A stretch of 64,000 bases of DNA, from positions 186,001-250,000 of the forward strand of contig NZ_LMOG01000001.1 of the NCBI RefSeq assembly GCF_001423495.1, in the 5' to 3' direction. The position numbers and the translations under genes were made by a program. Shown here piece by piece: positions 23,531-34,870 of this stretch. This stretch comes from Xanthomonas sp. Leaf131. GTDB taxonomy: Bacteria; Pseudomonadota; Gammaproteobacteria; Xanthomonadales; Xanthomonadaceae. Within the stretch, counting starts at the first letter, position 1, and the number at the start of each line of letters is the position of its first letter. Under the pieces are notes generated by a model that saw only the letters and a list, made by a program, of their open reading frames with translations, was not told the origin of the DNA and did not search any database.

Positions 23531-26197
23531 TCATCCTTTCCGCCTGCGCAACCAAGCCTCAATCTCCGGCACCCGCCGCTGCCGCAACGTCGCTCGCGTT
23601 CTAATCGCGGTGATGGCCGTTTGCGCATCGCCGCGTGCAGTTGCGTCCAGATGCGTATCGGCATAGGCCTTGAGCTTGTCGGCGGTCCGCAGATTGGCAG
23701 AACTGCCGACCAGGCGCGGGTAGAAGCCGCTGCGAGAGGTGACGCCGCTCAGTGCGTCCACTTGCGCGCGGTGCGCAAGGGCGAAATCGAATGCCTGGTC
23801 CGGGTGCTGGGTAGAGGCTGTCAGGAGCATGCGTGAGCCGATGGTGCCGCCAGGCTCGTCGGTCAGTGCCAGGTCGAGTGCGCGTTGCGCCAAGGCTTCG
23901 TCCTGCGCGCTGGCGAGCAGGCGGTAGGCCTGTTCGCGTCGGGTTGCAGCGGTTTCCTTTTTGGCCATCGCATGCAGACTGTCCCAGGTAGCAGCATCGG
24001 CGTGACGCGCGACGATCTCCAGCACGGTCTTGCGTAGGTCGGGCGACAGTGCATCGGGGTTGGATTGGAAGGCGGCGAAACGGCGGCGCGCCTCGGTAAT
24101 CACCGATGGCTCGCCCATGGCGCTGAGCGTGCCGAGCAATTGCGCGCGCGCCTGTTCGATCTGACTGAGCTCGCCGGCGCGTGCGTCCCATCCCAATCGC
24201 GCAAACGCAGGTGTCAGCCGCGACAACGCATAGCGGCGCCAGGCAGCTTGCCCGTTGGCATCGCCATCGAACACCGCGTCGATGTCGCCGAAGGTTTCTG
24301 CCATCACCTGCCACAGATCTGGAGAGGCAGTTGCCGGCACACTGGCGGTGAGGTCAAACAGTTCGGCCTCCGGCTGCAGGCCGGCAGCGGCCAAGGCGTT
24401 GGTGTCCATCAGCACACCCAGCTGGTCCACCACCGGCAGTGTGGCAAAGCCGGCGCTCAGCGCCTTGAAGTGGGCAGGTGCGTACAGCGTGCGGTAGTAA
24501 CCGGTCTGGCCGGCATTGACCACCACCGGCGCGCTGCAGCCTGGAAGTGGCACCTGCGCGGTGCCATCCACCAGTACGCGCGTCTGCACGCCATCTGCGC
24601 CGCGCAAGGTCACCGGCACATGCCAACGCAGTGGCACTTTATCGGGGCGATCGAGCGTGTATTCGCCTTGCTCCAACGTGAGCTTGGTGGTGCCGGCAAC
24701 GCAGGCACTACGGACCTTGATCAACGGCACGCCCGGCTGCAGGGTGAAGTCGTGCGCCACCTGCATGAACTGCTTGTCTGGCGCGAGCGCGTCGAACTGC
24801 TGCCAGAGATCGTCGGTAACGGTGTTGCCATAGCGGTGCTTGGCGATGTAACGACGTACGCCATCGCGCCACTGATCTGCGCCGACATGGTCTTCCAGCA
24901 TGGCGATGATGGCATCGCCCTTGTTGTAGGTGATCTGATCGAAGGCCTGATTGGCCTGCTCCACCGTGGCCACGTGTTGCACCACCGGGTGCGTGGTGAC
25001 GTAGGCGTCGCGTTGCATGGCGCTGCGGCTGCGGTATGCGGCCAGCGTGTTATCGGTGTCCCACTCCGGATGCAGCTTTTGCGTGGTGCGCGCCTCCATC
25101 CAGTTGGCAAAGCCTTCGTTGAGCCACAGGTCGTCCCACCAGGCCATGGTGACCAGATTGCCGAACCATTGATGCGCGATCTCATGCGCGGCAACGGTAA
25201 ACATGCGCTGCTTGTCGTTGATATCGGACGTGCTGGGGTCCAGCAACAGATACCGCTCGGCGCTGAGAATGGCGCCCCAGTTCTCCATTGCCGCGTTGTA
25301 GCGTGCCGGCGCTGCGATAGTGTCCAGCTTGGGCAACGGATACGGCACGCCGAAATAGGCGTTGTATTCGTGCAGAATCTTGCGCGAGGACTCCAGCGCG
25401 AATTGCGCCTGATCGCGTTTGCCCTGCTGCGCGACCACGCCGATCTCGGTGCCTGTGTCGGCCTTGACGGTGGCACGCTCGAAGTCGCCGACGGCCAGAA
25501 ACAACAGATAACTCGACATCTTCGGTGAGCGCTGAAAAACCACCCGTTTCACTCCACCGGCAATCTCGGTGGATGTAGTCAGGGGCATATTGCTGACCGC
25601 CATCTGCGTGGACGGCACATTGACCGCAAGGTCGAAGGTGGCCTTGAAGTTTGGCTCGTCCCAGGACGGGATAAAATTGCGCGCATCTGCCGCCTCGAAC
25701 TGGGTGAGCAATGCACGGCGCTGGCCTTTGGGCGTTGCGTAATCTGCGGCAAACAACCCGCTGGATTGCGTGTTGATCGCACCGCTGTAGTCGATGGACA
25801 ACACGTAATTGCCGGGCACCAGCGGCTTGCCGAAGGCGAAGGTGGCCGTCTGCGCATCGGCATTGGTGCTGACCTTGGCGGTCTGCGGTTTGCTGGCTGT
25901 GCCTTGGGTCAGCGTGGCGCGTGCGAAGCGCAGGTTCGCTGCCTGCAGCACGATGCGGTCGGTGGCCTGCAACACCACGAGGTCGATGGCGACTTTGCCG
26001 TCGAAGGTCAGCGTGTCGGCATGCGGGGTGATTTCCAGCGCGTAGTGCGTCGGCTTTGCCGTGCGTGGCAGCTGCGTCGTGACGGTGCTCGCGGGTGGGC
26101 CAGCGTGGGGCTGCTCAGTCGCTACCGCTTGCGCCGAAGATTGCAGGGAGATACTGGCCAACGCCAGTGCGATGGCCACTTGCAGGATCTGTCGCAA
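23531..26197 (-). CDS. M1 family metallo-aminopeptidase, exported, copy 1
   Basis: An 888-residue PepN-like M1 peptidase. The substrate motif appears as AAMENWGAIL, the zinc site as HEIAHQWFGN (near residue 339) with the third ligand in LNEGFANWME, and a catalytic Tyr is expected further on. A C-terminal ERAP1-like helical domain ends in AWLRRRKG. I chose TTG at 26197: it follows CGAGG and opens a signal peptide (QILQVAIALALASISL, cleavage near SAQA) that aligns with the start of the neighbour copy. ATG at 26254 is an alternative. Periplasmic peptide trimming is the likely role. It is the downstream member of a tandem pair. Confidence 0.88.
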   Translation of the reverse strand: MRQILQVAIALALASISLQSSAQAVATEQPHAGPPASTVTTQLPRTAKPTHYALEITPHADTLTFDGKVAIDLVVLQATDRIVLQAANLRFARATLTQGTASKPQTAKVSTNADAQTATFAFGKPLVPGNYVLSIDYSGAINTQSSGLFAADYATPKGQRRALLTQFEAADARNFIPSWDEPNFKATFDLAVNVPSTQMAVSNMPLTTSTEIAGGVKRVVFQRSPKMSSYLLFLAVGDFERATVKADTGTEIGVVAQQGKRDQAQFALESSRKILHEYNAYFGVPYPLPKLDTIAAPARYNAAMENWGAILSAERYLLLDPSTSDINDKQRMFTVAAHEIAHQWFGNLVTMAWWDDLWLNEGFANWMEARTTQKLHPEWDTDNTLAAYRSRSAMQRDAYVTTHPVVQHVATVEQANQAFDQITYNKGDAIIAMLEDHVGADQWRDGVRRYIAKHRYGNTVTDDLWQQFDALAPDKQFMQVAHDFTLQPGVPLIKVRSACVAGTTKLTLEQGEYTLDRPDKVPLRWHVPVTLRGADGVQTRVLVDGTAQVPLPGCSAPVVVNAGQTGYYRTLYAPAHFKALSAGFATLPVVDQLGVLMDTNALAAAGLQPEAELFDLTASVPATASPDLWQVMAETFGDIDAVFDGDANGQAAWRRYALSRLTPAFARLGWDARAGELSQIEQARAQLLGTLSAMGEPSVITEARRRFAAFQSNPDALSPDLRKTVLEIVARHADAATWDSLHAMAKKETAATRREQAYRLLASAQDEALAQRALDLALTDEPGGTIGSRMLLTASTQHPDQAFDFALAHRAQVDALSGVTSRSGFYPRLVGSSANLRTADKLKAYADTHLDATARGDAQTAITAIRTRATLRQRRVPEIEAWLRRRKG

Positions 26198-26354
26198 GGG
26201 ATGCCTCGAAGTAATGGACACGGTCAGGCCCGTGCGCAAACACTGGAAGACCATCATTGGCACATCATTAGCCGGCACGATGCGCCCTGTCTGAAAGCGA
26301 AGTGCACACCGGATGACCCACTGCGCCGGCCCTCCCGTGGCTGGTGGCACGGCA

Positions 26355-26379
26355 AAGAAAAGCCCGGCAATGCCGGGCT
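26355..26379 (-). terminator. intrinsic terminator after aminopeptidase copy 2
   Basis: AGCCCGGCA-T-TGCCGGGCT on the minus strand followed by TTTCTTT, about 30 bases beyond the stop at 26408. It separates the two aminopeptidase genes into distinct transcripts. Confidence 0.85.
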
Positions 26380-26407
26380 GTTTCCTGTGCTGCAGTGACC
26401 GCAATGC

Positions 26408-29077
26408 TCAGCGCTTGCGCGCCTTCAACCATGCCTTGATCTGTGGCAGCGACGCCGCCCGCAGCTTCACCCGCGTCTGGATCGTATTGATGGCGTTGTC
26501 TGCGGGCTGCCGCGAGGTGGGTGCGATGTACTGGTCGGCATAGGCCTTGATCTTGTCGGCCGTGGCGGGCTCTGCCGAGTCCATGCCCAGGGTGGGGTAG
26601 TAGCGGGCACGCGAGGTGGAGTCCACCAGGGTGTCCACTTGGGTGCGATGCGCCACGGCGAAGTCAAAGCCAAGCTCCGGATGCTGGGAAGCGACCCGGT
26701 CAATCATGCTCGCACCGGTGGTGGCGCCCGGCTCCGCTGTCAGCGCCAGTTCCAGCGCGCGCTTGGCCAGCGCTTCATCCTTGGGCATGGAGAGGAAATC
26801 GTAATAGGTGTCGCGCACCATCGACGAGGTTTCCTGCTTGGCCAACGCATGTAAGGCGTCCCAGGTGGCGGTGTCGGCATTGCGCGCGACGGCGCCCAGC
26901 ACGCTGTCGCGCAGTTCCGGCGACAGCGATGCGGGGTTGGCCCGGAAGGCGGCAAAACGCTGGCGCGCCTCGGCAATCACCTGCGCGTCTTGCATGTCGC
27001 TGAGGGCGGCGATCAGGCGCGTCCGCAACTGCTGGATCTGGGCCGAATCGCCCTCGCGGTTGTCCCAGCCCAGCGTTGCGAATTCGGCCGACAGCCGCGG
27101 CACGGCATAGGCACGCCATGCGTCGCGCGCAGCCGGGTCGCGCTCGAAACTGCCATCCACGCCATCGTAGATGCTGGCGACCATGTCCCAGACATCGGGC
27201 GATGCGCCGACCGCCACCTGGGCGGTGAGGTTCAGCACGTCGGCCTCTGCCTGTACACCCGCAGTGGCCAATGCGTTGGTGTCGTTCAACACGCCCAACT
27301 GGTCCACCACCGGCAGCGCGCTGAAGCCGTTGGTCAGCACCGTGAACTGCGCGGGCGCATACAACGTGCGGAAGTAGCCCTTTTGCCCGGCATTGACCAC
27401 CACCGGTGCGTTGCAGCCCGGCACCTGCACCTGGGCAGTGCCGTCTACCAGCACGCGCAGCGGCGTGCCATCGCCGCTGCGCAGGACCACCGGCACATGC
27501 CAGCGCAACGGCTGCTTGCCGGGGCGGTCCAGCGTGAACTCGCCTTGCTCCAGCGTCACCGTCGTCTGACCATCCACGCAGCGGGTGCTGGCCTTGATCA
27601 AGGGCACGCCCGGCTGCAGGGTGAAGTCGTGTGCCACTTGAGTGAACTGCTTGCCCGGGGCCACCGCGTCGATCTGCTGCCACAACTGGTCGGTCACCGC
27701 ATTGCCGTACTGGTGCTGCTTGATGTAACTCCGCACGCCGGCACGCCAACGATCCGAGCCGACGTAGTCTTCCAGCATGGCAATCACCGCCTCGCCCTTT
27801 TGGTAGGTGATGGCGTCGAAGGCCTGGCTGGCCTGCTCCACGGTGGCCACGTGCTGCACCACCGGGTGGGTGGTGACATACGCATCGCGACGCATGGCCG
27901 CGCGGCTCTTTTGCGCAGGGCCGGTCTTGTCGATATCCCATTCCGGATGCAGCTTTGCGGTGGTGCGCGCCTCCATCCAGTTGGCGAAGCCTTCGTTGAG
28001 CCACAAATCGTCCCACCACGCCATGGTCACCAGATTGCCGAACCATTGGTGGGCGATTTCGTGGGCAGCGATGGTGAAGACGCCCTGCTTGTCGTTGATG
28101 TTGGACACCGCCGGATCCAGTAACAACGAGTATTCGAAGGTAAAGATCGCACCCCAATTTTCCATGGCGCTGAAGAACTGGCTGCGCCCGGGCGCGGCGA
28201 TATTGTCCAGCTTGGGCAAGGGGTACGGGATACCGAAGTAGTCGTTGTATTCGTGCAACACCTTGCGGCCGGATTCCAGTGCGAACTGCGCCTGGCTCAC
28301 CTTGCCCTTCTGCGCGATGACGCCGATCTCGGTGCCGTTGTCGGCCTTGACGGTGGAACGTTCGAAATCGCCCACACTGACGAACAGCAGGTATGTGGAC
28401 ATCTTGGGCGAGGTCTGAAACGCAATGCGGGTGCGCCCGTTCGCGCCCGGCGTGGAGGAGGCGACCGGCATGTTGCTCACCGCCATCTGCCCGGCCGGCG
28501 CATTGATGACCAGGTCGAAGGTGGCCTTGAAGTTGGGCTCGTCCCACGAGGGCACGAAGCGGCGTGCATCGGAGTTTTCGAACTGGGTGAACAGCGCGCG
28601 GTGCGGACCTTGTGCGGTGGTGGAATCCAGCGCGAACAAGCCGTTGGCCTGGGTGTTGATCGTGCCGCTGTACGCCAACGTCACCACATACTTGCCCGGC
28701 GCCAGCGGCGTGCCAGTGGCAATGCTGGCGGTTTGTGCGTCCGCGTCGGTGCTGACGGTGGCCGCCACCGGCTTGCGGCCTGCCGCGGCCAGCGTGGCCT
28801 TGCCGAAGGTCAGCTGCGCGGCCTGCAGCACGATGGCATCGGTGGGTGCCAGCACCTCGACATCGATGCTGACCTGACCGTCGAAGGTCATCGTGTCGGC
28901 ATGCGGGGTGATGTCGATGGCGTAGTGGCTGGGCCTGGCGGTGCGCGGCAACTGGGTGGTGATGGCCGATGCGGCAGGTGTGGCGGCGGCCGGTGCGGAT
29001 TCGGCAGCGTGGGCGGCACTGGTCAGGGCGGTACCGGTCAGGGCCAGGGCAATGGCGGTCGCCAGGGAAAGACGCAT
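26408..29077 (-). CDS. M1 family metallo-aminopeptidase, exported, copy 2
   Basis: An 889-residue paralogue of the gene at 23531, alike along its whole length. It has a Sec signal peptide (RLSLATAIALALTGTALTS, cleavage near AAHA), SAMENWGAIF, HEIAHQWFGN near residue 342 and LNEGFANWME, and ends in AWLKARKR. Both keep the zinc ligands, so both should be active. ATG at 29077. It has its own terminator and about 170 bases of upstream sequence, so the copies can be expressed independently. Difference in substrate preference is not visible from sequence. Confidence 0.92.
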   Translation of the reverse strand: MRLSLATAIALALTGTALTSAAHAAESAPAAATPAASAITTQLPRTARPSHYAIDITPHADTMTFDGQVSIDVEVLAPTDAIVLQAAQLTFGKATLAAAGRKPVAATVSTDADAQTASIATGTPLAPGKYVVTLAYSGTINTQANGLFALDSTTAQGPHRALFTQFENSDARRFVPSWDEPNFKATFDLVINAPAGQMAVSNMPVASSTPGANGRTRIAFQTSPKMSTYLLFVSVGDFERSTVKADNGTEIGVIAQKGKVSQAQFALESGRKVLHEYNDYFGIPYPLPKLDNIAAPGRSQFFSAMENWGAIFTFEYSLLLDPAVSNINDKQGVFTIAAHEIAHQWFGNLVTMAWWDDLWLNEGFANWMEARTTAKLHPEWDIDKTGPAQKSRAAMRRDAYVTTHPVVQHVATVEQASQAFDAITYQKGEAVIAMLEDYVGSDRWRAGVRSYIKQHQYGNAVTDQLWQQIDAVAPGKQFTQVAHDFTLQPGVPLIKASTRCVDGQTTVTLEQGEFTLDRPGKQPLRWHVPVVLRSGDGTPLRVLVDGTAQVQVPGCNAPVVVNAGQKGYFRTLYAPAQFTVLTNGFSALPVVDQLGVLNDTNALATAGVQAEADVLNLTAQVAVGASPDVWDMVASIYDGVDGSFERDPAARDAWRAYAVPRLSAEFATLGWDNREGDSAQIQQLRTRLIAALSDMQDAQVIAEARQRFAAFRANPASLSPELRDSVLGAVARNADTATWDALHALAKQETSSMVRDTYYDFLSMPKDEALAKRALELALTAEPGATTGASMIDRVASQHPELGFDFAVAHRTQVDTLVDSTSRARYYPTLGMDSAEPATADKIKAYADQYIAPTSRQPADNAINTIQTRVKLRAASLPQIKAWLKARKR

Positions 29078-29190
29078 GGGAGTTCTCGTTAGGCAGAGGG
29101 AGAAGCGCAGGCTGCGCAGTGGCGGCGATGATCCTCCCCTCGCGCACGCACGCGCACCGCCAAAGGTCATGCCAATGCTCAGCAATCCTC

Positions 29191-29224
29191 AAAAGAAAAC
29201 GGCCCGGACAAGCCGGGCCGTTTT
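29191..29224 (-). terminator. intrinsic terminator of purA
   Basis: CGGCCCGG with CCGGGCCG, flanked by AAAA/TTTT, then TTTTCTTTT on the minus strand, 24 bases after the purA stop. Confidence 0.9.
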
Positions 29225-29247
29225 CGCGTAGCAACTGCGTCAATCGA

Positions 29248-30873
<1,626 letters not shown>

Positions 30874-31059
30874 TCAGTGGCGGACGAGCCACAACGCGAT
30901 CGCGCCCAGCACCAGGGTAATGCCGCCAAACACCCGCAGCTGCGCAGACGGCAGGCTCAACAATTGCTCGGCCATGCGCTTCCAGGCATCTGGTGCGGCG
31001 AACAGCATCAGGCCTTCGATGACGGCGACCAGACAGAGAGAGGTGAGTAAATCGTGCAT
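30874..31059 (-). CDS. yjeT: DUF2065 (YjeT-like) small membrane protein
   Basis: A 61-residue protein with two hydrophobic stretches (LLTSLCLVAVIEGLMLFA and VFGGITLVLGAIALWLV) around a short polar loop (APDAWKRMAEQLLSLP). This matches the DUF2065/YjeT family, which sits between hflC and purA in other bacteria and may be tied to the HflKC complex; no biochemical role is known. ATG at 31059. A longer frame to 31164 exists but has no membrane-protein features there. Confidence 0.85.
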   Translation of the reverse strand: MHDLLTSLCLVAVIEGLMLFAAPDAWKRMAEQLLSLPSAQLRVFGGITLVLGAIALWLVRH

Positions 31060-31227
31060 GGGCAGTACTGCGTCAACGCGGGGATGGGAGGGGAGTGTGC
31101 CCGGTTGGGACATGCAGATGCGTGGACCGCTCCGATGGTCACTGTTGTGGCGGTTGCAGCACACGATGTTTGAGCTGATGCGCGGCAGCGTCTATGGTTG
31201 CCCCCTTTCCTCCAACGGCAAGGACGC

Positions 31228-32328
31228 ATGATCAAGAACAACAGACTGGTTTTTCTGGATGCTTTACGTGGTCTTGCGGCACTGTACGTGGTGTTATTCC
31301 ATGTCATGGCGATGCCGACACCAGCAATTTCTCCAGGCTCGTTACTGACGCCTGTGGTGTCGGCCGGCGGCAGCGGGGTCGCGCTGTTCTTCGTGATCAG
31401 CGCGTTTTCGCTGTGCTACACGATGCCGCGCCACGCAGCGACCGGCAGACCGCTGCTCAGCTTCTATTTGCATCGATTCTTTCGGATCGCACCGCTGTTC
31501 TATTGCTGGCTGGCTTTCTCTCTCTATCGAGATGGTCGCGGTGCGCATGCAGGGCATCCCTGGACAGAAATTGCAGCAAACCTGTCCTTCAGCTTCAACC
31601 TGGTCCGCGGCTGGGAAGCGGGAATCGTCTGGGCAAGCTGGGCCATCGGCGTCGAAATGCTGTTTTATGCAGTATTCCCGCTACTTCTTGTCGTTGTCAA
31701 AAGCCTTAGCGGCGCGCTGATACTCGCACTGTCCACAGTAGTTGCTGCGGGGTTGGCCGCATCGGGATTACTAGGCAACATTGGTACTGCGCTGATCGGC
31801 GACTACGGTCTGTTGCGGCATCTTCCGGTCTTCGCGATCGGCCTGTGTACCTTCTTCGCCTATGAAAAATTCAGCGCAACCCATCCATCCAAGGCGCAGC
31901 AATGGGGATCGCTATTGATCGTAGCCAGCTTGCTTGGATTAGCAGGGGCGACTGCCCTGTTGACGATGGCAGTCATTGGGCCCGCAGCATGCTGGATCGC
32001 AAGCGGCCTCATGTATGCACTATTGCTGGTCGGTATGTCGCAGTCGCCGCCGCGTCTGGTAGTCAATACCGTGACAGCCCTCATCGGCAAGATCAGCTAT
32101 TCGATCTATCTGGGACATCCAGTGGTTATTGCGATCCTGATCCCGGTGTTCAGACACATTCAGAACGCTATACCGAACCCAGCCCTGGCTTACGTAGCGT
32201 GTGCAGCGGTGACGCTGATGGTCACGTTGCCGATGGCATCGCTGACATATCGGTTCATCGAGGCACCGGCAATTTCCCTGGGCAAGCGACTGGGACCGAA
32301 GATCAATCGTAGCGCTGTAGCACAGTGA
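31228..32328 (+). CDS. acyltransferase family 3 membrane protein
   Basis: A 366-residue polytopic protein of the OafA/YrhL acyltransferase-3 family. The N-terminal signature RLVFLDALRGLAALYVVLFHV contains the essential His25; about ten hydrophobic segments follow, and the IGKISYSIYLGHP motif with the family arginines is at the C-terminal third. Such enzymes O-acetylate surface polysaccharides, lipopolysaccharide or small molecules, using acetyl-CoA from the cytoplasm. Start at ATG 31228 with AAGGA upstream. It sits on the plus strand between hflC and yjeT, interrupting an otherwise conserved gene order, so it is probably a later arrival; base use is only slightly AT-richer than its neighbours. 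Acceptor unknown. Confidence 0.88.
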   Translation: MIKNNRLVFLDALRGLAALYVVLFHVMAMPTPAISPGSLLTPVVSAGGSGVALFFVISAFSLCYTMPRHAATGRPLLSFYLHRFFRIAPLFYCWLAFSLYRDGRGAHAGHPWTEIAANLSFSFNLVRGWEAGIVWASWAIGVEMLFYAVFPLLLVVVKSLSGALILALSTVVAAGLAASGLLGNIGTALIGDYGLLRHLPVFAIGLCTFFAYEKFSATHPSKAQQWGSLLIVASLLGLAGATALLTMAVIGPAACWIASGLMYALLLVGMSQSPPRLVVNTVTALIGKISYSIYLGHPVVIAILIPVFRHIQNAIPNPALAYVACAAVTLMVTLPMASLTYRFIEAPAISLGKRLGPKINRSAVAQ

Positions 32329-32415
32329 CGACTCCGCTTCTCGGGCGCAGGCTGGCCAGCTTGCATTTTGCAATCACGTCGAACGATACGCTTCAATAGC
32401 AGCAATGGCCGCTCA

Positions 32416-32450
32416 CAAAAACGCCCGCAGTGCGCGGGCGTCTTTGTTTT
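32416..32450. terminator. bidirectional terminator between the acyltransferase and hflC
   Basis: ACGCCCGC and GCGGGCGT pair, with AAAA before and TCTTTGTTTT after on the plus strand and TTTTTGTG on the minus strand. It can end both convergent genes. Confidence 0.85.
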
Positions 32451-32473
32451 AACGCGAAACGCTCAACGAACGA

Positions 32474-33337
32474 TCAACGATCGCTCTTGAGGTACTGCAG
32501 GAACGGATCGTTCTTGTCCAGCACCACCACGCCGTTGCCGTCGGTCATGGAGCCGCGATAGGCCTCCAGGCTGCGGTAGAACGCGTAGAACGAGGGATCC
32601 TTGGAGCCGGCCTGGCCGTAGATGCGGGCGGCGTCGGCATCGCCTTCGCCGCGCAGCTTCTGCGCATCGCGCTCGGCGTCGGCCACGATCACGGTGGACT
32701 CGCGGTCGGCCTGGGCGCGGATGGTCAGGGCCTGCTCTTCGCCTTCGGCGCGCAGCTTGCTGGCTTCCTGCTTGCGCTGGGCGCGCATGCGCTCGTAGAC
32801 GTCGGTGATCACCTGGCTGTCGGTCGGCAGGTCGATCTGCTTGATGCGCAGGTCGGTGATCTGCATGCCAAGGCCCTTGATGGCGCCGTTGATGCCCTTG
32901 AGCTGGTTGGCGATCAATTCGCTGCGGTCGCCGGAGACCAACTGCTGCAAGGTGCGCGAGTTGATCTGGTTGCGCAGCGAGTCGGTGATGATCGGGGCCA
33001 GGCGCGAATTGGCGACCGACTCCTCACCACCGGTGGCGCGGTAGAACGCCCGCACATCGGAGATGTAGCCGATGGCGAAGAAGTCCACGCTGACGTCTTT
33101 CTGCTCGGCGGTGAAGTAGCGCGCCGGGGCGGTGTCCAGCACCTGGAAGCGGCGATCGAACACGCGCACCGATTCCACCACGGGAAGCTTGAAGTGCAGA
33201 CCGGGCTTGAGGTCGGCACGCACCACGCGGCCCAGGTTGAGGACCATGGCGGTCTGGTCTTCGCGTACCACGAACACCGAGCCCATCAGGGCCAGCAGCA
33301 CGGCGACGATCAGGCCGATGACTAGCGAATTTTTCAT
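32474..33337 (-). CDS. hflC: HflC, regulator of FtsH protease
   Basis: A 287-residue SPFH/prohibitin protein: one N-terminal membrane anchor (LVIGLIVAVLLALMGSVFVV), REDQTAMVLNLGRV, then a Gln/Glu/Ala-rich coiled coil (QRKQEASKLRAEGEEQ; DRESTVIVADAERDAQKLRG). With HflK it builds the large periplasm-facing cage around FtsH and tunes its degradation of membrane proteins. Its ATG overlaps the hflK stop by four bases, so the two are translationally coupled. Confidence 0.96.
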   Translation of the reverse strand: MKNSLVIGLIVAVLLALMGSVFVVREDQTAMVLNLGRVVRADLKPGLHFKLPVVESVRVFDRRFQVLDTAPARYFTAEQKDVSVDFFAIGYISDVRAFYRATGGEESVANSRLAPIITDSLRNQINSRTLQQLVSGDRSELIANQLKGINGAIKGLGMQITDLRIKQIDLPTDSQVITDVYERMRAQRKQEASKLRAEGEEQALTIRAQADRESTVIVADAERDAQKLRGEGDADAARIYGQAGSKDPSFYAFYRSLEAYRGSMTDGNGVVVLDKNDPFLQYLKSDR

Positions 33338-34476
33338 TGTTCGGTTCCCTCACGGCCGGTCGGGCGCGGGCCGCGCTCCGGATTGCGGATGCCCTCGCTG
33401 CCGCCGGTGGTTTGCGGCGGATTCAACAGCACATCCTGCGGCACCATCGAGGGCATGCCGCTGTTGCCGGCAGTGCCGCTGTTGTTGGCGGACTTGTTGG
33501 CATCGGCCGGCAGCGGCACGTAGATGACCTGGCGGCCATCGCTGCCGATCACCTTGCGGTTCTCCGACAGCACCTTCTGCACGGTTTCCAGCCACAGGCG
33601 CTTGCGCGTGACCTCCGGGGCGTTGGCGTACTGCTCCTGTAACAAGGTGAAGCGATCGGCGTCGCCCTCGGCCTTGGAGACGGTCGCCTGCTTGTAGCCT
33701 TCGGCGCCGGTACGGGTGCGGGCACCTTGACCGCGCGCTTCGGGCACCACCTTGGCGGCGTAGGCCTGGGCTTCGTTGATCAGGCGCTCGCGCACCTGCT
33801 GGGCCCCGTTGACCTCGTCGAAGGCCGGCTTCACTTCTTCCGGCGGGCGTGCATCCGGCAGGGTCACGCCAGTCACCGACAGACCCGTGTTGTAGGCGTC
33901 GAGCGCAGCCTGCAGACGGTCCTTGGAGGCAATCGCCAGCGGGCCGCGATTGTTGAGCACGGTATTGAGATCGGAGCGACCGACCTGCTCACGCACCGCA
34001 CTCTGCGCGGCCTGCTCCAACACCAGATCGGCGTTGCGCGAACCGAACAGATACTTGCGCGGGTCGCTGATCTGGTACTGCACGTTGAGCGAGACGTTGA
34101 CGATGTTTTCGTCGCGCGTCAGCACCGGCACCTGATTGCTGAAGGTCTTGATCTCGGTGGCGTTGACCTTGCGCACCGATTCGACCGGCCACGGCAGCTT
34201 GAAATTCGGGCCGGGCTGCAAGATGCGCGAGAACTGGCCGAAGCGCAGCACTACGCCACGCTGCTGCTCACCGATGAGCTGGAAGCTGGAGAACAGCACC
34301 ATCAGCACCACTGCGACCAGAATCCAGCGCCACACGCCGCCATCGAACAACTCTTTCAACGGGGCGGGCAGATTGCCCCAACCGCCACCATTGCCACCAC
34401 CGCGCGGGCCCCAGGACCTGCGACGGTTGGGATCCGGGCCGTCTCCGCCCTTGTTGCCGGGTGTGTTCCAGGCCAT
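33334..34476 (-). CDS. hflK: HflK, regulator of FtsH protease
   Basis: A 380-residue SPFH-domain partner of HflC. The Gly/Asn/Pro-rich cytoplasmic N-terminus (about 45 residues) precedes the membrane segment WILVAVVLMVLFSSFQL, then GEQQRGVVLRFGQFSRI, the SPFH domain, a helical region and a low-complexity Asn/Gly/Ser tail. It is first of the hflK-hflC pair. No hfq or hflX gene lies directly upstream; the next gene in that direction is the PilH-like regulator. Confidence 0.96.
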   Translation of the reverse strand: MAWNTPGNKGGDGPDPNRRRSWGPRGGGNGGGWGNLPAPLKELFDGGVWRWILVAVVLMVLFSSFQLIGEQQRGVVLRFGQFSRILQPGPNFKLPWPVESVRKVNATEIKTFSNQVPVLTRDENIVNVSLNVQYQISDPRKYLFGSRNADLVLEQAAQSAVREQVGRSDLNTVLNNRGPLAIASKDRLQAALDAYNTGLSVTGVTLPDARPPEEVKPAFDEVNGAQQVRERLINEAQAYAAKVVPEARGQGARTRTGAEGYKQATVSKAEGDADRFTLLQEQYANAPEVTRKRLWLETVQKVLSENRKVIGSDGRQVIYVPLPADANKSANNSGTAGNSGMPSMVPQDVLLNPPQTTGGSEGIRNPERGPRPTGREGTEQ

Positions 34477-34870
34477 GCACGCTCCATGATCGAGGGGCTG
34501 TGCGGGCCAGTCCCGCAGTGCCGCCGTGTTGTTTGATTCGATGATTCTACTAGATGGGGCAGACCGGCCGTTTTGAAAGGCCCCACTTGGTGCATCCCGG
34601 TTTAGCCGGTAGGTGGATTGGGCGGGCGGCCGGGTTCGCGGACGGGTCGGGACATGGCGGCGGCGCGATGTCGGGTCAAGCGTCGGAGCGCGCGCGCTGG
34701 AGTTGGTAGAGGGTGATCAAACTTTCGTGCCGCAACGATGTCCGAACCGCACCAGCAGCACAGCTGGCTTTGGCATCAACGCCAGATGGCGCGTGGTTGC
34801 CGCGATGACACGTTAGCTTGTGGTCCTGCGCAACGAAGACGCTAACCTCGCTCGCATCGCGCCGACGCAT
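34477..34870. other. gene-free stretch upstream of hflK
   Basis: About 390 bases with no believable coding frame, repeat or RNA gene. It must hold the hflKC promoter; no clear -35/-10 pair could be picked by eye. Confidence 0.5.

Noticed and set aside
34477..34870. Possible small gene or RNA upstream of hflK
   Set aside because: No frame with a ribosome-binding site, no tRNA-like fold and no repeat; left as intergenic.
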